A stretch of DNA of 64,000 nucleotides, taken from positions 123,034 through 187,033 of the forward strand of contig NSJX01000030.1 in NCBI GenBank assembly GCA_002286715.1, read 5' to 3'. The notes beneath the pieces were generated by a model that was given only the letters and a program-made list of their open reading frames with translations, had not been told where the DNA came from and searched no databases. The position numbers and the translations under genes were made by a program. This DNA comes from Dentipellis sp. KUC8613 (Eukaryota > Basidiomycota > Agaricomycetes > Russulales > Hericiaceae). Positions 33,764 through 45,065 of the stretch are shown piece by piece (the first letter of the stretch is position 1; each line of letters starts with the position of its first letter).

Positions 33764-36700
33764 ATGGCTTCAAGACCCACCGACGATGGTGCGTCCCCTC
33801 TCAACTTTCTTATCATCGTCGTAGTTACTTAATATTCTAGTAGAGTCGGCCCCTCTTCTACAAGACACCGACGACCCCCATCTCGAGGCGGGGTCCGAGG
33901 CGCCTGATCATCCAACCTTCACGCAGCGCGTAGGCTCCCTCCTCAGCGAACCCCTCACCACCCTTAACAGGGTCCTACTCGTTCTGCTCCTCGTCTTTCT
34001 ACTTCTAAGCTCGATATTCATTGGCCTCTTTGCGGGTGCACAATACAAGCTTCGCCACCGTAATGACCAACCAGGCAAGACTCCACCTTCTGCAACGTTC
34101 ACTAGTGTTGTGACCGCTCCTACCACGGTCACCCAAACAACTACATCTGTCTTCACGACGACTGCAGTGCCCGCCCCTCTTCCGACCACCCCTCCGCAGG
34201 AGGTAAGTCTGACCATTCACATTCCAGTTCTCGTGTGACAGTGTCTCGCAGAACGTCTGCCTTACTCCGCAATGCGTTCGCCTGTCCGCTGCAATTCTGT
34301 CCTCGTTAGACACATCACAGGATCCTTGCGAGAACTTCTATGACTATGCTAGTACGTGCCGCTCGCAGTGAACTATGTTGCGTTGGCTCACCCTGTTTAG
34401 CCGGAGGATGGCGGAAGTCTCACCCTTTGCCGTCCGACAAGGGCAGGTACGGCACCTTCAATGCACTATTCCAAGAGAATCAGCAGATAGTCCGCGACAT
34501 CCTCGAAAGCAACTCCTCTGTCACTGCCCTTCAAGGTTCCACCGATGACCTCATCCTGCGGAAACTTCGCAGTCTGTATTCCTCGTGTATGAACGAGGAT
34601 ACGCTGGACAAGCTCGGAGAGCAGCCGCTGCAGGAAGTCATCTCAGTTGTGAAGAAGTTGTACAGAGGAGAGAGCACGGACATTACGAAAAGCTCGGCCA
34701 AATTCCAGAATAACGGGGAACAGGACACGAAAGGTGGCCTCACTGCTGCTCTTGCGTATCTCCACTCCCGAGGCATGTCTCATCAGTATTCTACAAATGT
34801 TCCGTATCTGACGCGTTGCTGCAGAACTTCCGGGGCTCTTTGACTTCACCGTCGAAGGGGATGCTGCTGTGGACCCCAACTTCATGGTGCTGTGGTTCAG
34901 TCAGCCAGACCTTGGCCTTCCCTCCAAGGTGATACCTTTCTCTTTAGCTGCCTCAGCCTGCTGATTTTGCTGTATATTCCTCGTAGGAATACTTCGAGGA
35001 CAAGCACACACGCAAGGTCTATAAAGACGTCATCCGGCGCTTACTAACTGTAGCTTACGCGGACGAGGAAGAGTCCCAGAGGAAACTAACCAACAACCTC
35101 GTGCAGAACGAAGAGGCTGCCAAGGTGTGGCCTCCGTGGCCCTGGCCTCCATGGGGTGGCGACGACGATGACGATGACAAGTCTCCGAAGAACCACACTG
35201 AGCGAATTAGGAAGCTGGCGAAGAAAGTCGTCAAGTTCGAGAGGCGTATTGCTCAAGCTAGCTTGGATCTGTAAGCCTCAGCTATTCTTCATCACTGATG
35301 TCGCAATGACACCAGATTTAACAGGGATGTACTCCAGCAAGACCCTATTGGCACCTATAACAAAGTTCCTATCTCCAACATTACTACTACGCTCCCGCAA
35401 ATCAACTTCGACAAATACTTGTCGACTTTCAACCCGCGGAATTTCCCAAGCGAGGTTATTGTCACTTATCCTGCATACGTCAGCTCTCTTTCCGAGATCC
35501 TTGATGGCACTGAGCGCGAGGTAATCGAGGCGTATCTCGTCACGCGTGTTGCACTAGGGCTTGCGTCACGGCTGAGCCTGCAGACCGAGTCATGGAAGGC
35601 CAAGCGTCATTTGGATGAGGTCCTTTCTGGTATCAAGCCTGGAGCTGTCGGTGACCGTGCGGAGTACTGTGTCAATGCTGTCGATCAGGCTCTTGGATAT
35701 GCTACTGGCCGTTACTTCGTCAACGAGACATTCGGTGGCGATGCGAAGGAGAAGGGTACCAAGGTTATCACAGGTATGTTACATTGAATACTACTGCTAT
35801 TGTATACTGATCATCAGCGGAAGACATTGTCAAGTCTTTCAAAGCTTCTCTTCCTCACATCAGCTGGATGGATGACAAGTCCGCCGACGCCGCCGCTCAC
35901 AAGGCAGACGCCATCCGTGTCAAAGTCGGGTACCCCTTGTCGCCTGACACCACCAGCGCGGAGTCCATTGCGCGCTACTACAGCCTTGTCAAAGTCAGCG
36001 ATCACACGTACTTCGACAACATGCTCAGCGCCAGGTACGCTAGTGCTTTATCTCTCTGCACCATGCTATTATACTGACAGCGGCGGTACAGTGCGAGCGA
36101 GGTTTATCTCGCGTGGCAGCATCTCGGGAAGCAACGCGACATGAATGCATGGGAGATGACGCCCGCGACGGTGAACGCGTACTACAATCCTCCTGCCAAC
36201 GAGGTGAGTCCTGTACCTCGTTCCTGTCGCGACTCGCCCTGACGCTTCATAGATCGTGTTCCCCGCCGGCATCCTGCGCCCACCATTCTTCTCCAAGGAA
36301 TGGTAGGGAATACTTCCATATTCAACCAGTGGAGATAACTCATGTCTTCCATTCTCAGGCCCTCGTATCTGAAATACGGCGCATTTGGTCAGGTCGCTGC
36401 CCATGAGCTTACCGTGCGTTTATCTAATTGTGCCAATTTTGTTGGCTGTGCGGTTGACCCGAAGTTTCTTTCAGCATGCCTTCGATTCCGCCGGCAGATT
36501 GTACAACCAGGAGGGCAAATTGGAAGAGTGGTGGACTAATACGACTAGCGAGGGATTCTTGGTCAAACAGAAGTGCATTGTGGATCAGTATTCCTGTGCG
36601 TATCTTCCCTCGCATGACACTGAATATTCCTTTAATGGATGGTTCAGCGTACAGCGTGACTGGTCCAGACGGCAAGGAAGTCCATGTCAATGTAAGTCGT

Positions 36701-37300
36701 TAAATTTATTGCAGCAGACGTTTGACGTCCTGACTCTCTTCTCACAGGGAAACTTGTAAGTGACACTGGATATTCCCCAGACGGGAATGACTAATCTCCC
36801 TGCAGGACATCCGGTGAGAACATTGGAGACTCCGGAATCATACAGGCATACAGGGCGTGGCAGGCACAATATGATGAGTCCTACAAGGCCGGCGAGGAAT
36901 ATCTCCTGCCGGGTCTGAACTTCACAAGGTATGCATGGAATTCGATGCAGTCATGCATACTCTGACTATTGATTTTTCCAGGGAGCAGCTGTTCTTCCTT
37001 GCATTCGGTCGCATCTGGTCGGAGAACATCAAGCCAGCTTCTCTGGTACGAGATCAAGATATCTATCTTTTTGGACCATTTCTCAAGTCTCATATTCAGG
37101 TCCAACGAGTGCGAAGCGACCCCCATTCTCCAAACCAATTCAGGGTGGATGGAACTCTCTACAACGTCCCAGAGTTCGCCAAGGCGTTCAACTGCTCTGC
37201 GAAGGCCAAGGTGAGAATATCACCCTCCTTCCCGTCTCTTCACTGTCTAAACCTTCATCAGCTTAACCCACCGCCGGAGAAGCAGTGCAAGTTCTGGTAG
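33764..37300 (+). CDS. M13 family (neprilysin/endothelin-converting enzyme-like) metallopeptidase, type II membrane protein
   Basis: M13 peptidases are zinc ectoenzymes that cleave short peptides. The N terminus MASRPTDDESAPLLQDTDDP is cytosolic; a membrane segment (VLLVLLLVFLLLSSIFIGLF, about residues 70-92) is followed by a Thr-rich stalk. The peptidase region has CLTPQCVRLSAAILSSL, DPCENFYDYATGGWRK, VIVTYPAYVSSLSEILD, then NAYYNPPANEIVFPAGILRP, the zinc site HELTH (split by an intron at 36415-36474), the third ligand region ENIGDSGIIQAYRAW, and the terminal CxxW (QCKFW) before TAG. An unusual insert WPPWPWPPWGG plus six Asp residues lies near 35128-35180. ENIGDSG differs from the usual ENIADNGG but keeps Glu and Asp. 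About 930 residues, thirteen or more introns. Confidence 0.94.
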
Positions 37301-37476
37301 ATATATCGAGGGGACGATTTGGTTTTCGCGTCCAATCGTAGTGTGCGTTATTAGCTTTGCAATACAGTAGTATTTATGTCGGATGGACATCGTTGGATTT
37401 TTGTGGCTCGTGGCTCACCAGTCTACTCCTATAAGATCGTACAATCAAAACTTTGGGTATGTTGCCCAAGAATAAG

Positions 37477-38335
37477 CTACAGAACACCCTTAGTGCTAGG
37501 AACGTCGTTTCCACCCGTTCGCTCAATAGCTTGCCGAATAGCAAGTGCAAGAGCTTTGAACGCAGACTCAGCTCTGCGAAGTCGGTCAGATAACAGTTGA
37601 CTGACGATGTACTCGTGATACGCACCGGTGGTGATCGTTCTCCCCGCGCAGAACGTCGACGTGCAGCGTGCAGCCCGACGCGATGGCAAAGGAGTAGAAA
37701 ATGTGCGGGAACATCTCCGTGGAGAGATCGCCGATCTTTTCGCGCTTAATTCCGAGGTCTGTCACGCAATACGGCCGCGAGCAGATGTCGATGACCGCAC
37801 GCGAGAGTGCCTGCGCACGGCAAGGTCAACGCACTGAGAGAGGGAGAGAAGCAAAAGACGCACCTCGTCGAGCGGAGCGAAACCCGTCCCGTATCTCCGG
37901 ATCCCCCTGACTTCACCCAGAGCCTGCTTGAACGCCGTACCGAGCGCTATCGCAGTGTCCTGTGTAAACCACCAGCCTGTCAGCACTCCTGCCGCCCCCA
38001 CACTGCGCAGCACAGCGCGGGAAACGAGGGAGAGAGGAAATGCAACTTATCTGCAGTGTGATGGTCGTCGATCCACAGATCGCCCTTCGCCTTCAATGTC
38101 AGAGACATGCCGCTGTGCTTCGCGAGGGCATGGTACATCTAAAGACAAACAGGCGTCAATGCGACTCAGGCGAGAGCTGCAGTGCGAGCGGGCGTACATG
38201 GTCGAGGAAGCCGATGCCTGTCGAGATGTCGATAACCTGCGCCGAGGCAGAGCCGGGCTGGCAATCGAGGTTGATAGACACCTCGATCTCTGTCTCGTTC
38301 GTTTTTCGCTGGAGAGTAGCTTTGCGTTCGGCCAT
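37477..38335 (-). CDS. HIS3: Imidazoleglycerol-phosphate dehydratase
   Basis: This enzyme catalyses the sixth step of histidine synthesis, dehydrating imidazoleglycerol phosphate to imidazoleacetol phosphate. The start at CAT 38333-38335 gives [20 protein letters not shown]. Family signatures are [40 protein letters not shown] with [38 protein letters not shown] and [20 protein letters not shown] with [15 protein letters not shown]. The metal-binding HHTxxD and DHH-type motifs are intact. The end is [17 protein letters not shown], stop CTA 37477-37479. About 215 residues with four introns. It is convergent with the M13 gene (176 bp). Confidence 0.96.
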
Positions 38336-38669
38336 GGTGGTGTAGTGTCGCTCTCAAAGGTATTTTTTGAGAGAGATAAAACGGATGGTAAGCCTGAGAG
38401 GACTGAAATTATTGGTCGAGTCAACCAGGTCCGATCGGGATCTTGCCCCGATCGTCTAAATCTCGATTCAAAGCGTCGCGTCGTCCAATCAGAGGCCGTC
38501 ATTCAACGCTTTCATTCTCGCGAACAAACAGTGAGTGCGTCGTATAGCAAGACCAATAGATATCACAATGGCGCAAAAGTACAGCCTGCACATATGAGGC
38601 ACAAAAATCCAAAGCACTTATATCTACTGTGGTCACCCGCGAAATTTCAATGTGTCCTGGTGTTGGCGC
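38336..38669. promoter_or_regulatory. HIS3 upstream region with a Gcn4-type core and CCAAT
   Basis: On the coding (minus) strand the TGACTC core (GAGTCA at 38418-38423) lies about 83 bp before the start codon, next to a CCAAT (ATTGG at 38411-38415). TGACTC is the Gcn4/CPC1 core used at yeast HIS3. The extended site is one base off TGAGTCA. Function is inferred. Confidence 0.4.
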
Positions 38670-40337
38670 CTAGGCAACGGAATTCGGTTGAGCATCTTTC
38701 GCAAACGGACCTCTTCCCTCCGCCTTCACATCCATGACCTTCCAGAACCCACACCCTTTTCCCTCATTCTGATCACCCGACGCACACGTCCACCAATACC
38801 TAAATTCCCCCTCTTCCTTGCCCATCTCCTTGCCCTCCTTTACGCCGTCTTGCTTCTGCCGCTTCTTCATGTCCGGCCGCAACGTAGTTGGCACGCTACA
38901 TTTACATTTTGGAATCGTATCGGGGTGAAAGTCAGGCCGATAGAAGCGGAACGTGATGTTGATTCGGCAATTTTCAGGGTCGAAGGTCAAGGAGGGAAGT
39001 GATGGTGGAGGGGGATACGGTGGGTGGAACCGGTCAAGTGAGAACTGAGGGGGTACGGAGTGCTTGAACCGTTCTTGACAGGAGGCGTGCATTATGACGA
39101 GCTGATATGAGAATTGTTGAGATGCACAAGTTCGCATACGGGAATAAGGAGTGTACCCAGCGTACCGAATTATGAGAGAGCGGGATATTGAATGTCCTGG
39201 CTGCTCGTTTCTCGATTTCATCAAGTGGGATGACTTCGCGTAAGCGGAAAAGCCTCGACGTCCCTTTCAGGTGGAGACGTTGTCAGACACACTCCCAAGA
39301 GGTCTCACACCATACACACCTAGACTGAGACTCGCAATTGTGGCGTATGGACCTAAGTTAGTCAGGCGATCAGAGTGAAATCCTACGGTTTCCTTCGCCC
39401 CTTCATAGCAATTCGACGCCGCAAAATTCGCGCGCCATATGACACGCTGGTCACCCACTTCTGGCGGGACTCCGCCCCACTCTAGCGGAAAGCGCTTGCG
39501 CTTGTGCATCTCAGTGTTCACCAGTTTCTCTACAATTGCACATGCCTCTTCCATGGGCGTAGGGAACGCTGCTGGGGGATCCATCTTTCGACCATTGTAC
39601 CTGGAATACACGAAGGTTATCAGCGCAAATTAGCGAACACAGAAGCCGTTCCGCGCTTACCAGAATCGCGAAACTTCATTCCAGTTCCCATGCTCGTCTG
39701 TGACATCCGCCGCATTTCGCACATAAAACGAGGTGCGATGTGGACTCTCGACCATTCTGTCGAAGAGCCACCATTTGTTGCGCTGCCAACCTCTTGCCTC
39801 ACCCAGCATGGTGTAGAAAAGCTCACAAGCAAGTTCAGGCGGTAGGACTGATGCATGCAGCGTGCAAGGGGTATGCTCGGCGACCATGGACGGGTTGCTG
39901 AGCGTTAGTGGAGGAAACCGTGGAACACTTGGCTTGCTGGGCGGCGGTGGACGAAGTACGTCCATCAAATTGACAGTTCTTTTGGAAGGCGATGACGAGC
40001 CTGCGTTCGCATTTAGCATCGGGACACTACCAGAGGACGACGATGACGACGCTGGTTTGACCGAAAGACGGGGGGCTGGGGCGCGCTTCACTGGAGAAGC
40101 AGACCGTGACCTTTGCGAACTCTTGGAGGACCGAATCCAATCATCAAGTACAGCAGAAGCTTTTCGTTTCTTTGGCCTCTGCTGCTGAGTGATTGTTGAT
40201 TTGGACAGGAGTTTTGCCGCTGCAGCAACATCCCCTTCTGATTTGACCAGGGCGTCCAGAAGGACGTGTTGTGGTGGCGCAGGTTCAGGAAGCATACTTG
40301 CGAGTATCGCAAGCATAGTTTCAGTGTCTTCGGGCAT
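38670..40337 (-). CDS. AlkB-like 2-oxoglutarate/Fe(II) dioxygenase with CUE domain and GRF zinc finger
   Basis: AlkB-type enzymes remove alkyl groups from DNA or RNA bases. The start at CAT 40335-40337 gives MPEDTETMLAILASMLPEPA. A CUE-like ubiquitin-binding helix bundle covers residues 4-48 (ETMLAILASMLPEP, LLDALVKSEGDVAAAAKLL). A disordered Ser/Lys linker precedes the dioxygenase: CTLHASVLPPELACELFYTM, RNKWWLFDRMVESPHRTSFY, then the HxD of FHSDRLTNLGPYATIASLSL, the distal His in VIMHASCQERFKHSVP, and the Arg pair in RINITFRFYRPDFHPDTIPK. A C-terminal GRF-type zinc finger follows: PKCKCSVPTTLRPDMKKRQ, YWWTCASGD and KGCGFWKVMD. Stop CTA 38670-38672. ALKBH2-like is the closest class by active-site layout. 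An upstream in-frame Met at 40430 would add 31 residues. Confidence 0.88.
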
Positions 40338-40546
40338 CCCGCAGAGAAAGTAGTGTCGCAAGGTCTTTGAACAGAATGTTGTCGAATGCTGGCAGCAGAC
40401 TAGGACGCGCCTCTCAGTAAGCCGTGACATTATTGACGCGTCCCACGTGAGCCTGTGACGACAAGGGCGCTCATTGCAGTCTACTAACTCCTCGAGTGAG
40501 GACGATATCCTCTTTCATTAACATTCCTTGTACATGTGTAATTGAA
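40338..40546. promoter_or_regulatory. Bidirectional promoter of the AlkB-like and M24 genes with ACGCGT
   Basis: 209 bp separate outward-facing start codons. ACGCGT is at 40436-40441 and a CACGTG E-box follows at 40444-40449. Regulatory roles are inferred from motif identity only. Confidence 0.4.
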
Positions 40547-42531
40547 ATGTCTTTTACACACAAGCAAGCGACATCCCTCCTCTCTGACTCCTCTCCTAGT
40601 TCAAGATCTATCTTCGCCAAAGCGGGCGTCTGTCGTTCTCGTTATCTACATGTATTAAACGTCTGTATAGTAAGCAAGCACATCCACTTTCAACCAGACA
40701 AGGGGCCAGATAGCCTGATACTCATGCAATTCAGCTGCTTTTTGCGACATGGCGACTCTCCGTCGCGTTGCGGAGCTTTGTGTACCCTTCCTTGCTGTCC
40801 ACCGATAACGCCACCCCCTTCGCGCACCTCGCGTCCCACTGCACGAACGTTACACCGATACCCACCTCCGAGTACCACCAGCGCCAGAAGAAGCTCGCAG
40901 AGACGCTGCACGCGTTGAACGCATCTGCATACATCGCCGAGCCCGGCGCCAGCGCGCTGTACTACGCCAATATATCCCACACATCATGGCACCTCTCCGA
41001 GCGGCCGCTCCTACTCATCATCTCTCCCGAAGCAACTGAAGACGCAGATGGTCTCATCTCAGTGCAGCCGCGCATCTTGATTCTGACCCCATCCTTCGAG
41101 GCGACGCGTGCGAAGCTGCTGCCTATACCCATCACCAACGCGTCCTACCCTGAATGGCAGGAATACCAGAGCCCATACCAAACAGCCATCGGGGCCCTAG
41201 ACTTACCGTCCCTTACCTTTGGGGACAAGATCTTTGTAGACGGCGCGGTGCGGCACTTCATCGTCGACGGGCTGCAGCACGCCGCGCCGGCGGGCACGCG
41301 GGTGCAGAGCGCGCCTGTCGAGGTGCGGCAACTGCGAGAGCGCAAGTCTGCGAAAGAGCTCGAGATCATGAAGTGCGCGAACGAGGTACGTACGTGCTGC
41401 TGTGGAGCAGCCATACCGTAACCGCAGCCAGTGTTGATTCCTGAGCCCGCGCCTCACCACACAGGTCACCGTGCTTGCGATCCGCGCGGTGCGCGAGAAG
41501 CTCGTCGTGGGCTCACGCGAGTCCGAGGGGCGTGAGCTCGTGCGCGACGCGCTGACGGCCGCTGGACTGCAGGACCTGTCGCTGATCGTGCTCTTTGGGG
41601 GTACGTGCACTTACGTTCCGCGCTCAGGCTCCAATCAACTCTGACATCATCCCATTCCGGTCCCTTTGCGCGTCGTCGCCAACGCGAACGTCAACGTCAA
41701 CGTTAACCTTCCTGTCAGAAAACGCGGCGCTTCCCCACGGCTCGGGCACCGATCGGGCCCTCGGCGCGGACGATTTTGTGCTCATTGATTGCGGCGGGTC
41801 GCTGCACGGCTATCAGAGCGACGTAACACGCGTACGTGTCTCCCCTGGCGGCCGTGCTCCAGCTGCCTTTCTGCTCCCCGGTGTGTATCGTGGACCGTGT
41901 GCTGATAGCTCCGGCGGCAGACCTTTGCGCTTCCACGTTCATCTCCTGACCCCGAGTACGTGTTTCTGTGGATCACGGTGCACACCGCGCAGGAGCACGC
42001 GCTGCGGGCGGCGCGCGCGGGGGCCCTGACCCGCACTGTGGACAAGGCGGCACGGGATGTCATCGCGGAGACGGGCACGGCTCAGTACTTCACCCATCGT
42101 CTGGGACACGGTGAGTAGCGGTACCGGTGCTTCAGTATCCCTGGTCCTGCGCTTCTGCGTTGTATCAAGGGCGCCGCGGGCCCTGGATCCTGACCGCCTC
42201 TTCATGTCACTGACCCCACCCTGGCAGGCATCGGCCTGGAGGTGCACGAGTCCCCCTATCTCGTCGGGGGGTCGGACGACGTGATCCAGACGGGGCACAC
42301 GTTCTCCGACGAGCCTGGGATCTACATCGAGGGCACGGTGCGTGAAATGAACAGCTGCATCAGGTTCCTTTGGGGTGACGACCAATTAATCTAATATTAC
42401 TGGTCTATCTCCATCCGCTTCCCCAGGTCGGCGTGCGTCTCGAAGACTGCTTCTATATCGATGAGGACGAGAATGGTGTGTTCTTGACAGCGGGCGTGGG
42501 CGGTCAGGCGGCGAGCCCGTGGGCCCCTTAA
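40547..42531 (+). CDS. M24 family Xaa-Pro dipeptidase with N-terminal membrane anchor
   Basis: M24 enzymes of this type cleave dipeptides or N termini containing proline with two metal ions. The start MSFTHKQATSLLSDSSPSSR forms a short cytosolic tail. Exon 1 ends at 40669; exon 2 starts at 40735 in phase, joining VCRSRYLHVLNVCI to LLFATWRLSVALRSFV, a membrane segment. The creatinase N domain follows (PTSEYHQRQKKLAETLHALN, YIAEPGASALYYANISHTSW, HLSERPLLLIISPEATEDAD). The catalytic domain shows metal ligands in DFVLIDCGGSLHGYQSDVTR, RLGHGIGLEVHESPYLVGG, FSDEPGIYIEG and VGVRLEDCFYI. It ends GQAASPWAP. About 500 residues with five introns. A soluble start is unlikely because no Met precedes the second exon in frame. 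Confidence 0.92.
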
Positions 42532-42843
42532 AGGGATCGTACTGCTTGAGTAGGGAGCAACGTGGGGCGTGGGGCCTTGTATGATTAGGTTGACTATCTG
42601 ATTTCATAGATACGGTTTACTGTGGTGTGCATGACAGCGCTGAATTTGCTATAGCCTGAGCTAATACTGTGCTCAGGTACTGGAGGGTCATTGACTCGGG
42701 CCGGACGTAGTGAACACACTGCTCTATCCAATTGCCAGAGGAAAGAAATAAGTACACGTAAAGAGATGATGACGAGATCTACAGAGAAATGTATGTGTAC
42801 AACGCGGTGTATGTGACTTTTGACATTTTCAGTTACTAGAGTT
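42532..42843. other. Intergenic region between convergent M24 and MFS genes
   Basis: Contains the two 3' flanks. Nothing else is recognised. Confidence 0.55.
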
Positions 42844-44808
42844 CTAGTCGTATGCGACAGCGGCCTTGGGTCCCCGCTCGATCCGCTTCGAGACGAGCGT
42901 ACCGGCGACGGAGACAGCGACCATGACAACAACCCAAAAGTATCCACCAAGGATGTTGTTATCGATAGACAGAGCAAAGAGAGAGCTGGAAAGCGCGTGT
43001 GTAAGTATCAAGATAAAAACACAAGCGCGTGGAACGTACCTAGCGAGAGCGGGAGCAAAGGCGCGAGTGAAGCACATTGCGGCTTGGACGAGACCATTGG
43101 TGGTGCCGAGGGCCGCGGGACTGGGGGCGCTGTCTTTGACAAGGATCATGCTCAACCTGCACAAGGCTAAATGAGTGACAGTTTGAATTGGGATGCACTG
43201 AAGGACTTACGAATACGAAAGGCATGCAATCCTAGTCGCGCCAAGCAGACCGGCAATCCCGCACCAAACCATGGCTTGCGTGCGCCCATCCGCCTGGTCC
43301 AAGGAAAGAGGCAGGCCACTGAACATACCTCCCTGAACCTCTGCGAGACCCGCACGCGCGATGACGTTCAAGAAGGGCAAGAGCGCGAAACAGTAGGGCC
43401 AGAAAGCCATGCACACATTGTACGCGCGAATATGGTCGCATTTGGCGAGGATGATAGGGGTGAGGAAGATCTGGATGAAGACTGAGATGGCACCAGACGT
43501 TGCCAGGCATAGACCGATTTGCGAAGCCTGACACGACAATTTAGTGATGACGATGAAGAGGTCAAAGATGGTACGCACAGAGAACGCAAGTCCACCAGTC
43601 TCAATGGGCGAGTAGCAGAATAGGACAAATACAACATCGAAACCAGTAGAGATGAATGATAAAGCGGAGCCTGACAAACTGAGAGCACGGATGATAGGGA
43701 TGTTCAAGAGAGATCTGAATGTGGCAGGTTCAGAAACATCCAAAGTCAAAGACGATGATGCCGAGTCCGACTCGCGGTCTGGAGAGGTCGGAACTTTTTC
43801 GGATCTTGTGCGTTTGCCAGGAAGCGTCTGCACATGCGGTGAGTTCGAACAACAATCGGGGAAGAGAAGGCGCGTACCTCTTCTAGGAAGAAGTAACCAA
43901 AAACGACACCCGAGACGGAGGTGACAGCTGCGATAAACCCAGGAAGGAAATAAGGATACGTGCGAAGAAATTCATAGTCGAAGAATTGAGGGAATTTTGT
44001 TGCCGGATTGGAGAAGGTTCCACCGATGAGAGGTCTATGGAGTGGTGAGCGATCATCGGTAGACTGTGAATCCGAGTATACACACCCAATGATCGCCCCG
44101 AGCGGCCATGTGAGGCCGTAGATAGGGAAAGCAATGGCTTGGTTGCTTGAGTCTGTCAATTCACCGAGCACCGAGTGGATCACGGCAACATTTCCAGAGA
44201 ACAAGCCAGCTGCACTATGATCAGTCTACTGTCGAGACACCTATCGTTGGACATACCAAGGCACCGAGCGAAGAGGACGGCCGTGAGAGTGTGGGACAGC
44301 CCGAAGAGAATGCTAGCTACAGCCATGCCCAGTATACCGGTAAAGATAACCGGGCGACGGCCAATCCTGTCTGTGAAGGATGAGTTAAGTCGAACGGTGC
44401 CAGAACGGACCACATACCAGAAAGCTTGGCCCATTGGTAGATGGAAAACAGTTGGGCGATAGCAAAGGAGCTCTCGACGATACCGCTATAGAAGCCGATA
44501 CGGGACGGGTCGTCCGTGAGATGGAGGTCGGCCATCATCTCGTTCACATAAGGAAAGATCTGCGTGAACGCGATGGGGTCGACGAGACGGACGATGCAGA
44601 GACATGCGAGCTGGGCCTTTGGGAGGGGGGTGACGGACTTGCGCATGGCTGCGTCCCTGAGGTCTGCTTCGAGGGCAGGGTCATAGAGGGCGGGAGAGTC
44701 TGTAGATAGAAGAGGTCGTGATTCGTCATGAGAGTTCGTGTGGTCATAATCGGAAGAGGTGGTGGTGGAAAGGCTGGGAGCGGCTGAGGAGGAGCGGGGG
44801 GAAGACAT
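42844..44808 (-). CDS. Major facilitator superfamily transporter, DHA1-like
   Basis: The protein has a ~65-residue acidic, Ser-rich cytosolic N terminus (MSSPRSSSAAPSLSTTTSSD; ESRPLLSTDSPALYD) followed by about twelve membrane segments. Helix 1 contains LACLCIVRLVDPIAFTQIFP. The loop 2-3 signature is DRIGRRPVIFTGILGMAVAS, helix 4 includes LFARCLAGLFSGNVAVIHSV, and the helix 5 signature area is FPIYGLTWPLGAIIGPLIGG. The central loop is charged (LPGKRTRSEKVPTSPDRESD). The second half has FDVVFVLFCYSPIETGGLAF, GISGAISVFIQIFLTP-like, TNGLVQAAMCFTRAFAPALA and ILGGYFWVVVMVAVSVAGTL. It ends GPKAAVAYD. About 540 residues and seven introns. It resembles the vacuolar/ZIFL-YCR023C branch of drug:H+ antiporters; substrate unknown. 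Confidence 0.9.
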
Positions 44809-45065
44809 GGCCTTGAGACAGGGAGAGGAAGTGTCTGTTGAGCATTTTTAAAGGGTTGGTTTATGTCAAGACGAGAGTAGGCGAGACTTGAGGAAATCGA
44901 GAAGACAGATTGGAAAGATCAATTACGTCGAGCAGACAAAACCCGCCACCGCGGCGGTCCTCGTCCATGTGCCCGTCCACGTGGACCGCGCCACGTGAGC
45001 CCGCCTCCTGAGTCTCGGACTCGGAGCCTCAGCCCGCCCCGCCGCCGTCGTCTCTCCTCCCCATC
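44809..45065. promoter_or_regulatory. Bidirectional promoter region of the MFS gene and an unknown gene
   Basis: 257 bp between outward start codons. The part closest to the plus-strand gene is C-rich and contains repeated CACGTG-like and CCGCC sequences; specific regulators are not assignable. Confidence 0.35.
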
